A stretch of DNA of 64,000 bases, taken from the NCBI GenBank assembly GCA_025642065.1, contig JAODUP010000090.1, positions 436,501-500,500 on the forward strand, in the 5' to 3' direction. Each line of letters begins with the position of its first letter. The stretch's first letter is position 1. Below, one piece after another: positions 1-12,800 of the stretch. The notes under the pieces are model-generated. The model made no database searches, was not told the origin of the DNA, and was given only the letters and a program-made list of their open reading frames with translations. This stretch comes from Paralvinella palmiformis (lineage: Eukaryota; Annelida; Polychaeta; Terebellida; Alvinellidae). The position numbers and the translations under genes were made by a program.

Positions 1-760
1 TTGTTTGCTTTCATTAAAATGATGTAAGATGAATGTTGAAATAAACAATTTGAATTGAATATCTAATCATATTCTACATCACTAAATGAGCAGTTAGATA
101 GATTACCTAAATATATTCTGGGTAGGTACAATGTGTACTATGGTACTCAGTCAATAAATTTTATCATCAAACTAATGGTGATCACATCAGGTACCCATGT
201 TCAAATGTTTTACAAGAATTTCAACATAGAGACAAAAATACCTTTTCATATTTGCTCAGAACAATACCAGTAGCCTGTAGTATCAAATCATCAAAATAAA
301 TTGTAGAATATACCCACCCCTTCTGTTATGCTGAAGTTTTACTGTACTTAACAAATAATAGTTCAAGCTCTGTACTGATTGAATAAATGTTTCACAAAAG
401 AATGCAGAAATTACTCAAATTCAAATTTGGACATAGAAATAATCTGTATAGTGTTACTGATATATTTCTGACTTTAACTGTGGTCTTGAATTTTGTGGAT
501 GAAGTGACTGCGTGACAAATTAGCAATCTGATCATTATTTTATAAAGATCACCACATTTATTAAATATGCATTATTATTATTATTATTATAATGGCCGAT
601 TAACTCTGAAAATTACCCAGACAACAACTCATCCAACTTTAATGTTAAAAGTTCATAACATGTAAATTATAAATCAGCCTAGGACCTCAAACTGGCTACA
701 CCATAAGCATACATAGGCTATATACTAATTGAGAAAGTTATCTAAGTTAGTATTACTTAC
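1..760. other. no gene seen; presumed intron of the reductase gene
   Basis: I found no further open exon with splice sites after the exon ending at 761, so this stretch is taken as intron of the minus-strand reductase gene, whose last exons lie outside the window. It holds a short ATT microsatellite near 570-590 and otherwise AT-rich unique-looking sequence. Confidence 0.5.
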
Positions 761-3700
761 CAGTCATGGGATCTATCATACCAGCTGCGTCTCCCACCAC
801 AATACAATGTGTGTCATAAGAAACAGGAACACCACCAAGTCGGAGACTGGCTGTAAACAGGTAGAACATTATAAATAAATAAAACATTCAATCATGGAAT
901 ACATGTATTTGGAAATAATTCTGACCTGTCTCCTTGCCAACCGGTAACCATAAATCTCACCTGCTTTCATTCTCTCTATTTTGAAGTTATCACCAAGAGA
1001 TTTAGATATGAAAGGATCTTCATTTTTCAGTTTCTCGTGCCATTTTGGGAGGTCATCCGTTGTCACGTTTGGATTTCCAGGGATAATGTAAACACAGTAG
1101 TTCAGCTCATCATTTGGATGTTTAAACAAAGCTGAATAACCTGAACAGAAATTATAATAAACATTAGGTATACCAAGTGGATGATATTAAATATAACATG
1201 TATCTATTTTTTATTGCAGTTATCATTATTCCCCCCTCACAAAAAACAGAAACCAGGATATGAAATTATGATACAGAAGCATACATATTTATTATAGCTA
1301 TGTCTTTTCACAAACATAGGTTACATAATATATTATCGCAATAAATAGATATTGTGCACGTGTGTGAGAATGATAAGATGCAGGAGAATATTACTACAAA
1401 ATGCAGCACTATTCTAAGTAGCCAGTAATTGGTCAATCATCTGAAAGATCACACCTGAAGAACAAATAATAATAAAAGCAATATCTATTCACATTGCTTT
1501 CATATGATATCTATGGTGAACTTGAACTCTGACCAAACCACTAACACAATGGCCATTATTAAACCATTGACAGATAACAGAAAGACAACTTGCAGTATAC
1601 TGAAATAATATGGATATTACAAATAAGGCCCAGTGTCTAGTAGAGTTTCCTTGCAAGCAAGCACATGAAACATTACAAACATTAAGAATTCTACTTTTCT
1701 GAAAGATAAAATAGACATACCCTAGCAGAGAAATCAAACATATTTGATGCATTAGAAACAGATAACACACAGAACAATGCAGAAACCTGACAAGGCTGAC
1801 ATGATTAAGTTACTTATGTATCTGTTATTAAAAATATTTTTTCAAGTATTAAATTATTGCAGTAAATAGGGTTAATTTGTTATGATTAAACAGTCTGTAC
1901 AAGACAGCTCCCACAGCCATAGTAAATGGCCATGTCTGCCACTATACAAAGATGCAGGTGGTAGGCATATAGGTTTTGCATAATGTCATAGTTAGTTAGT
2001 TACCTAGTTCGAGTTAGTTAGTTAGATACAGTTGAATAGCAGCCAGACAGCGAATCAACTGAAGTTTCCATCCATTTTTCTATCTATATTTGTTTCTTGA
2101 TATGAGTTTATAGATTTCAGCCAATACCTTGGTCAGTTAATTGATGTCACAAAATATAAAACTGTAATGCACTTAACCTTTTAATGATTTTTCTGACATT
2201 TAATAATGACACTAACAAAGACAGTAATAATTATTTCTTCACCATTTTGGTTATATCTGAGAGTGATTACTAAAAATAAAATGATCAAATATTCCACCAA
2301 TGGTTACCTTTGAGCTAAAAAAATCATTTTTAGATAATATTACAAAATCCTTTTCCCAATTCAGAATTCTCCCGCTTAAATTGAAATAATCAGATAGATT
2401 TATAAATAAAAACGTAAAACTAATGTTATGAAACATAACAACAAAATATTATCTGAGGTCAATTAGGTTAATTTATAAATATAAAATAACACTGCTGTGA
2501 AAGTAAATCCTCAAATTCTCACAGTACTGCTGCTCTTTACTAAGGATTAAATTACTATGTCACACTCGCATAAACATTAATTAAATTGTAGCTGAGTAAA
2601 GTAAGAGAACGTAAGAACACCCAGAAATTATAGCTGCCAGATGGTCATATACAGTGAAAACAAATTATAAGCTATGACAGTGTCACAAATTAGGACGGTT
2701 CAAAGTACCACTTTGTACTAGGTACTTGAGTGTATATAAAAACTTGCTAAGGCCTGAAAGATAAATTAGTTTTTCAACGGAAAAGGCAAATCTTTACAAC
2801 ATCACAACGAACAGTTACATTTTAGTGGAAGATAAATAAATACTAGTAACTGACAACAACAACAAATATAGTAATAAACACATCCTGATTTATATGTATA
2901 CAAAAACAAACAAATTCTCTGGAAAATCCATCGGACATATCTCATCAAATAGTAATTTTCATTTCTTCATTATCTTTAAACCAGTTACTATATAATCCTG
3001 TATATAACTTGTGATGTTGATAATTGAATGCATCACAAGTATTATACAGTTTGTATAAGAATTACGTATATATATTTTAAACTTTCTTATAAAGCAGACA
3101 ATCCTGAAATAACAAGAAAATGGTGTTTTTAAATAATACCAACTTATATCAACACAAATAAACAAAGGCGGACTACATTTACATCCTGGGCTTCAACATC
3201 TGTGCATTCATACCTGGAAGCATGTCTCTGGTCCAAAAAATCACACCATCAGCCTTGAACTTGTGAGTACCACCTTCAACATATGATCTGGAGCAGTTAC
3301 TTGTGGGGGGTCCAGACACAATCCCTAGCTTGCTGGCTAGCTTTGATGTGGCACCATCTGCACAGACTAATAGCTAGGGTAGGTCAAGTAGAACATTCAA
3401 GCATACAAATATTTAGGAAGAAAGACATCATAAACACATTCTGTACAGATTCCACTATCAGGAAACTGGTAAAAGTAACTTTTGTCAATTGTGACATTTT
3501 TTTTTAAAACCAAGAAAGTGCCAGTTATTACAGACATCTTTTAATCAGTATTCAGAAAAGAGATTTTATTAAATTTCTTCCATATACTATATCAGTATAT
3601 GTTAGCTACACTTATATATACAGTTATAAATGAAACAAGAAACACTGCTGTGTGGTTTGTCACAATATCATATATGGCCTTAATATTAGTCCTAATGTAT

Positions 3701-3826
3701 ATCCTTAATATGCTGACAACATTGGGACCCACTTACTAATTCACATATCATCATTTTCTTTAAAACAAGTGCCAAAAATGGTTGTCATATTTACAATATA
3801 AAATCATTAATCTATACTTTAAGAGG

Positions 3827-3870
<44 letters not shown>

Positions 3871-4261
3871 TAACACAACAGGGGGATCAGTTGCCTAAGA
3901 TGAGCAGGTTGATAAGATTTCACTTTGATGTTTTTTTTTATTCATCACACATACCCTGGCTTTTATAACTTTTTCAGATCCTTCAATTTTTATAGTCCAC
4001 AAGCCTTCATCTTTATTGAAGATGGCTTCAGACACTGGACAATCTTCTCTTAAATCTGCTCCAGCACTGCATAAATATAAATATATGAATTGCTAAAAAT
4101 TATAATCACACACACATACACACACACACATTAGTGTCTAAGAAAACATGACTTTATCAAGTTCTATCATAACCATAAACATGGGCTCAGGATAATTTTC
4201 CCTTAATATTTATTTAACTAGAAAAACTGTTTTTATTTATTTTGCTTGTCATAACAAGCAG

Positions 4262-4294
<33 letters not shown>

Positions 4295-7200
4295 ATGTTT
4301 TACTAGATGAAAAGATCAGATTCCATACAATTTTCTACAACAAAAAGAACCAAACAACTGGCAACAGCTGACAAATTAGGTTGTGTAAACATATATATTT
4401 ACACAAGCCAGGTCATCAAATTAAGTACATGAGCACTAAACTGACATATTATATTTACAGGCTGAGATGTGTATCGGTATGATAGTCAGGTGATATATGG
4501 ACTATTGATTTATCAGTTCTTTTCAGTAACTAACCTAACACCAAAGAACCGTTTTAATTCCATCACACAAACTAAGAATAGACATAAAACTGGTTCTAAA
4601 ACTAATTCCTAATGATTTGACAGAACCCTTCCTCAAACAACAAGCCTCACTATATCTTATATATATTTTGAAATTTATTATAACTAAATGGTTCTCATTC
4701 TCTAAACATAACTGCTAGGTTAAAATAAACAGGTTTGACGTCGACATACTTAATATCAATAGTAAAATCAGTAGTTCTTAGGACAGTCATGGATTAAAGC
4801 AATGTATTTAATCTATTACTTATAATCAATATAGGAATAAAAGATCAATAACTATACATTAATCATAAAGCAGAATAGTCATAGAGGCGAGTTATGAGTA
4901 ATAACGCCACAACTTAAGTTCACTAGCCATTTTGGATAATGGAGAATAAATGAGATAAATGTCAAATAAAATCAAAACAAAACCTTGAAAATTAGATATA
5001 CAAAATGTAGCTTTTTATTTCTATAGTAGACTAAATTAAACCTAGACTGATTGGGCTCTGAACTGAGGTTTTAGATATCTGTGGTCATGGTCCAAGTTAG
5101 GCTATGGAGATTCTACTTGAAAATATAAATAACCTCTTCTGTAATTTAGGATTTTAATCTTGTTTTAACCTTTATGCAAGTCAAAAACAACAAACAGCAA
5201 ACGGTAAATCAAAAATGTTTTGGCTATGCCATTTTTTATCAACAACCCATATTTAACTGATGACTGTGACAACCAAGAGACATCTGTGCTGTTTTGTTTC
5301 ATACAAATCAATAAACAACTGACATTTCCACATTAAAACTGACTCACGTCAGATTCAGCAACACATTAAAATAACAAGCTGACTGATCAAAAGTAAACAT
5401 CTATCAATATACTGATGATTCCCCCTGAGATTTGGTCAAAGCAGACTTAGTATCTTATAATCCACACCATACTTCTATTTAAATAAAAGTGAATCTGTCC
5501 GTGTTTGTTTAATTGTCTGTGAGTTTATAATAATAATAATATGTGGCATTTATATAGCACCCTATTCAGCTAGAAAGCTGCTCTAAGGCACTTTACAGTA
5601 TTATTATCCCCGACTCAGACCTGTTCCAATCCAGCACAAATCTCAACTCCCAAGGAAGCATCCAACGCATGCTGCCATTATAGGTGCAAAGCATTACTCA
5701 AACACAAAGCCATCATATCCTGTAAGATTCTCATTTTTATGGATGAGTGAACCAGTTGCCACATGAAAGCATTGCAGCTCCGGAACATCCAACCCACAAC
5801 CTTTTGGCTATGAGTCCTATGCTCTAACTAACTGCGCCATCACAGCAAAACATTCTGACAAAAGTCTTAAACAGCATTGAATATGACATTGGTTGGGACC
5901 ATGATTAGGACTATCATGTTTACTCATTAAAACTCTTTTTTTTATTAATCTAAACCCTTTGTTATATGGGCCAAAGGCCCAAGTAGTCCTCTGCAGAAGC
6001 AAGCTTTAAAGTCTGTGCATAATACAGCTTTTTAGCTTGTGTATTATAAATGCAAACCTTTAAATACACAGATTAACAAATTGGGTGACACATATCATAC
6101 CATTTGGAATCATTCCAAATGTACATTCTTACACTCTTACACAGCTTGATTAAAATGAGTACCACAGAAAATTTATATTGAGCATGATACCAGTAACTGA
6201 TTCTAGCTGGCTAAAGCCCTGATATTAAAGGGAAGATTTATAAATAAAGTGCTAAAGATATAGAGCTTTCTTTGTTTTGTTTAAATTTATGTTACCCTAT
6301 CATTAAATACCTGATAGGTAAAAAGAGAAAACATCTAATAAAATGCATGTGTTAAAGGCTGAAACATCTTTAAAATACATCACGTTTATCACATGAATGA
6401 TACAAGAAACTTGCTGGTTCATTAAAGAATAAATAAGTCAATTCAGAACAATAAAAGTATGTAGTGCTTTTTCCAACATTAAACTTTAATGACATACCAA
6501 TTTAGGCTAATATCATTACTATATACCATGAGGTGCTACTACATGGTTCCCACAGCCAAGGTAATATTATTTTCCAGCATATTTCCAGGACAAAATTACC
6601 ATTTTCCAGGACACATTATACAAGATTTAAAGGTAATAAATCAAGATATGTGCAAGAAAGCATATCATATTTATTCAACATATGATTGATTATTGACATT
6701 TTTATGATACTGCCTTCTCCTCACCTGTTCTAGCTGTCTGATCCACCCACTTTTATTTAAATTTTAATTAACATGGGATATGTCCTGATACTCTTTTTCT
6801 TTTACAATTGAAGTTTTCTTCTACAGGCATAATATTTATTAATTTTTTTTTTTCTAAGTAGATTTTTTTCACAGGCAATATTTTTTCCAGGACATTTCCT
6901 GATTTGATAAAATTCAAGATTTCCAGGACGTGTGGGAACTCTGTAATAAGAAACACTTAAAATAGGACAAAAAAATCCATAATATTCTCACCTTTTGGCT
7001 GCCATGGCAATAGCTTCATCAAGATGAATTCTTTTACATGCAATGGCTGCTGGGATATCTCCAAGTAGCTCCTTACTTCTGCCTATATAACTCAGTCCAC
7101 TTGGACTGACCATGCCACCATTGTCTGCCTTCAATGAAGCAAGAAAATATATGCTCATGAAGTCTCCAGAAATTATATCAATTATGGACGAGGACAGTTA

Positions 7201-9741
7201 ATCATAACTCTTTCTGGTAAAAAAGTTCAGTCATGATCACTTACAATTTTTGCCTTGTTTTCTGCTAACAGTTTCTTATATATGCCCATTTCATCCAAAA
7301 TCTCAATTGCTGTTTTACATACTGCATCTCCACAATACTTGTCCCTTGGAAATTTCTTCTTTTCAAGCAATACAACACTTCTATTTGCTTTACCTGTAAA
7401 CATGTATACAATCAATGAACCAAACAGAATACAGCACATTTACTTGTAAATGTACCATTATCAGATACATTTGCCATAATTGATGAATCTTGAAAAATTC
7501 CTGTATGAAAGATTATATGATTTATACATTTTATTTACTTATAAGCCGATTAATATTTAAGCTATTTACTTACCCAAGAAATAGCCACAGGTAGAACCAG
7601 AAGGACCAGCTCCAACAATTGCGACATCATAGAAATCTTTAGCAGTACCCTATTTAATGAAACAGTGTAGCTACATAAACATCATAAATAACTTTATATC
7701 AAATAAGAAATGTAATTTGTAAACGAAAGCTGTAAATGTATCTTTCTAGGATCATAATTGACCAAGATATTGAACACAGCTGTTTAATTATTATGTAATT
7801 ATAATTAAACATGTAATTAATCATTATGACTGCATTAAAAAAAATAATAGTTTTCTATAGCTAATTAAATAAATTAATCAACCTCATACAGACAAAATAA
7901 CTAAACAATTTTCCTGTTACTTATTTTATAATTACATTAATCAAATTTACATATCTGTACTATCACAGATTTGTGATGAAAGAATGAATTATTTATTTCA
8001 AACTTTTAAATGTTATTACAATGGCTCAGCTGCCAAATCCGGAGAAACACTTGCTGGGGGCACTGTCCCAACTTCTGGGGAGGTCAATGTCTGGCGCTCC
8101 ATCTCCCAGATCTATCCAGACACAGATACATACATGAAGAAAAAAATACCCCTTTTCCCGAAACCAGTATCAACCCAACACGCATGTACAGTGTACCAGT
8201 AAACTCAGCAATTTTACCATGAAAAATCTTAAAACATCGAAAAGGTAAGTTAAAAAGGTATCTAAACAAGATAAGTGACTCGGACCAGCTGTCATTCGCT
8301 GCGATGAGTTGTGATAAATGGCATTGGCAGACATCCACGTGTGGGTAAGGGATCATGTTTGTCATCTTCGCTGCTCAATGTTGACCAGCAGGGAAAACAT
8401 ACCAGTACAAATGTCTGAATATATATTTTATATGACCCCTTGCTAAACTGCCTCTGATCATAAGCCCCCCTAGTGGCATGTTCAACAACACTGAAAACGA
8501 CTTGTAAAAATCAGTCATTTACTCTCAATTATTAAAACTTGTTTGCAATTGACTATTGTTTTTGGATGGAATACCATTATGCTAATAGAAAATTTATTTC
8601 ATTTTCATTTTAAGTGCATGTCATTGATGTTAACAGGTGATTAATAATTGTAAACAAACATGGTTGTCACCATCTCACACATATACTTTCCATTATAAAC
8701 ATAGCTTTGGGAATATTCTTAGTAAAACTCCGGTTTTCAGACTCATGTTTTTCCCTTATATGTGGAGCTAGTCTTGTGAGAAAAAAGGTAGATAGATATC
8801 TGCCTATATATTCCATACCAGATCTAAATAGTAGGATTTGTATGTTGTTTTCAGTCTCTTGTTGACCAAACTCACCTATATTGCGAAAACGGTGCTGCAC
8901 CAAGCAAACAGTTGGGAAAACTACCTGAATTGGCAACTGGTCCATTACAATAATAATTAAATAAAACTTTAAAATATGTAACATTTAAGGGAACTAGAAA
9001 AGTAGAAATTTGGCAGTCAGCATAGCAATATTCTCTATCTTCCAATTGGCTTCATGAATTTCACGTGTCTGTGCACTTCAATGGAGCTAGAAGTCATAAA
9101 TCTAATATATAATTCAATAACTGAAATATATTATGTTAGAATACAGGTTTTAGGTTCAGTTTGATTCAGATACCAAGAATAAAGAGTTTTATGAATTTTC
9201 AGAAAAAAACATTAACTGGAAAAATTAGTTTTGCAGAGGTTGATTCTGTTTGTATGTATTGATTGAGTACATTCTTCTATTGTCATTAAATATTATACCA
9301 TGAATTGCTGAACTTATATGAAAGAAGGTGTTAGATCAGCACTTGAAAATGCAATTTTGTAAACAGATAGCTCACTATGGGGTACAAATTACATGTAGAA
9401 TTCTTCTCATAAAATTGCATCTTGTTATCCAAATAATATGATACACTTCTGATGGTAATCTGGTGCAATTTATAGTGAATGGGAAGAAGATATGGAAATC
9501 ACAGCTTTTCTCTAAAAAAAAGTCAAAACTTTTAAATTTTATTACAGATATCTAACACACAATTCAAAAATATTTTAATACTAATATGTTTTATTGATTT
9601 TTGTTTATCACAAGTGTAGATGATTACAGCTTATGACATGAAGATATTCTGCTATAACTGCTTGGTCATAGTTTGATGCACTTTAATTGTCATGATTAAA
9701 GCAATAAAATTACTGTATATGGTACTAAATAACAATTACCG

Positions 9742-9804
<63 letters not shown>

Positions 9805-12800
9805 GTCAGAATCCGTTAATCCGACATGGTTTGTCACATGATAATATGTAAACGAGAATGTCGGAATATCGAGTCCATGACATACTAGTAGTCTGTGTCA
9901 CACAATTTTAAATCATAAAGATATACCTACGTATTTAAACCAATATTCAATAACCGTGTGCAAGATATGGAATGGCATTGAAGCCATTGATCATTTTGAT
10001 GTTTTTAATTAGCCATGAATTGTTGTGATTGGCTATTAAATAGCCAATCGCAATGGAAGCATTGTGTGTCAGTGTGTATGGTTGAGGATGATTATAATTG
10101 GTTACGATATAGCAATTATCGCAGGTGGGCAGGATAATGAACCATTACCGACAACATGTTGGTGTGTCTTGCATGACTGAACCAGTGGAAATATTTGGCA
10201 ACATTTTCGTGTTGTCAGATTATCGAGATCATTTTACACTGAAATGTCACATTCTGTTGGCGAAATGAAGTGTCTGAATCGGAATGCGGAACACGATTTT
10301 GTCGGATTAAAGAGTCATTTATAATGGAGCTAAATCCGTCAAAGGCAATAATGTTTCGGATGGTGGATTTGTTGGATAAACGATCTCTGTCTGAATTAAT
10401 GGATTCTAACTGTATGTGTATGTATATATATATATATATATATATATAACTATTTCTCAAATATGTAATGCTTAGAACATAACCAAAAATTCTACAATAA
10501 TAATCATAAAAAATTTCCTTATATAATAGATATAGGGAACTAATCCAAATTATTGGAGGGTTGCCATTATGGCTGCACTGGAAGCCAGATTCGAAGGAGA
10601 AAAACTCAAATGCTCTGATGTCACATCAGCACTCTCTAGACTGATGCAGATAATAGTTACTCTTAAGCATCAATATCTAATCCATTTCATCTTCCTCTTC
10701 TAAGGTTCCTTTTGGCTCAAACTGATAAGGTTGTATGTCATTTATGATGTAATTTTAACAAGATAATTGCATTTTGTTCTGGAATAATTATTTGCTCACA
10801 CTTGTTTACATGCTTTTGTATGGGCTCTACAGACTACCAGTCAAACTGCTGCGTTCAAGTGACATTAGCATTCAGGAGCTTCCAGTCTCTGTCTAGCTTC
10901 AAAATAGTGGCACCCACAGGCCATTAAAAGTTGATTAATCAACACTTTGAACTGGATTATTTAATGTGTGAGTGATCATTCACATTTTTACATCATTTAT
11001 GATATTTGTGAGTATAGCTGTATTAGTCCTGAAAATTTGAAATGAAGGTGGACTATCCCTTTAAGTAGCCTTTTTAGTATTAACATGTGTGTGTGTGTTT
11101 ATATATGTGCATATATCTATAGTGAGTCATTTTATGTGTCTTTTTTGTGTAACCTTGTTCTTGTGATTTTTTAAGAATCCAAAATCCATGAGTCAAGTCT
11201 AATGACACATTGGAACAAAAACATTACATTTCCCCTTTTAATGACTATATATAACATGCAGAGAGATAGAGTCGACCTATACAAAATACTCAGTGGACTC
11301 AAATTGCAAAAGAAACATTCTTTTAAAAACACACCAAATAATTATAATAGCCCAATCAATGAATCAATATCTATCCTAACAGTTTAATGTCCCATTCATC
11401 TGACTTAACACCAGATTTAATCTCGAGAATGTGAAGCTAGTTATAATAGCTAACCATCAGACATGGAACTTGATCAATTAACAATCCAGATCAATAAAGA
11501 TCTAATGAAGCTACATAACAATAGTAACTTAATTAGCAACTGGAATATTTCTGCAGATGTGACAATTAATCTGCCAACAGCTTCAGTATGCAGCACTAAA
11601 GAGCACTATTCTGTAATAAAGAGAATGATATCAGAGCTAGAATTTGACATCTGCTGGTTTTAATAGCCAGATGCTGAGGTAGATTTATTATTAAAACCTC
11701 AGTTATAATGCTGGTGTAAAAAACCTGGCAATGATGACTTGAATTTTTATACAACAAGATGGATATCCTAAATAAAAATAAGCATATAAAGATAACAGAC
11801 ATTTCTTAGAAATATAGAACTTACTAAAAGGTTGAATGTTAATAAATTGTCCAAATCTTAAGTTAACACTAATAAAAGAGAGTAGACTGGATCATCAAAT
11901 ATAAACTATCTAATTTGTCTGGAAGCAGGATGAATTTTCATGGCCATTTGTAATCCTATGCAGGGTTGGCAGGTTTCTCCCCATCATGGTAAAAACCATG
12001 GTAATTACCCAGTTTTAAATCTGGAGAAAGTTGCCATGAAAATCCCCAATAGACTGATTCAATTACCCCTGGTGCCATCTTGTGACTGAATTTCATGCTA
12101 CAGTCTTAAGTTAGAAGTCTAAGAATTACTGTATTGCATGGCAATTTATGCATGTAGTGGCTGATAAATGTTTTACTGAAAAGCTGTATATAGGCTATTT
12201 ACCACCTATATTTGGATTTTTATTTATAGTCCATTAAGGGTATGTGATCTCCAGATCATAATCATGATGTGAATGGATTTAATCAATGATCACATAGATT
12301 ATAATTCAATGGGTGATTCCTATTACTGTGACATTGGTATTTATGCATGATAACATGTATTGAAAGTGAACTGTTTTATTCCTTCTGAATCAGCCGTTCT
12401 TGCAATGTTTACTACATGTAAATGTCAAGGGTGTTAATACTCTAATGTAATAAAACAAAAATTTAATAATATAGGGGTGATACATATATGATTGGTCCCA
12501 GGTACAAATAAAAATAATATTTCCAAAACTCTACATTAAATATTTAAACAATCTTCATTAAAATCAATTTACATTCAGCTAAAAGTTTAATTTTAAAATC
12601 ATTTATTTCATCCATTGAAACCCATGCTAAAAAATCCCCTGCAAGTCAGCATAAATAATTAAGGCTTAGCTGTGTCATTAATCTGAAAGATCGGTCCACT
12701 CAATCATTGTGTTATATCTTGATAAATATTGTGTTAAATCCTTTGGAAAGACACAATCATTCAGCCGAAATACTAGTCTCAGTCTCTGTGTAATACGAAA

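Noticed and set aside
926..960. Extension of the reductase exon to the CAG|GTCAGA donor at 926
   Set aside because: It adds 35 nt and breaks the frame into the next exon; the G|GTGAG donor at 961 restores the conserved GDAAG frame.
7984..8365. Overlapping open frames on both strands around 8.0-8.4 kb
   Set aside because: Frames overlap antisense with no protein signature; this is an intron of the reductase gene.
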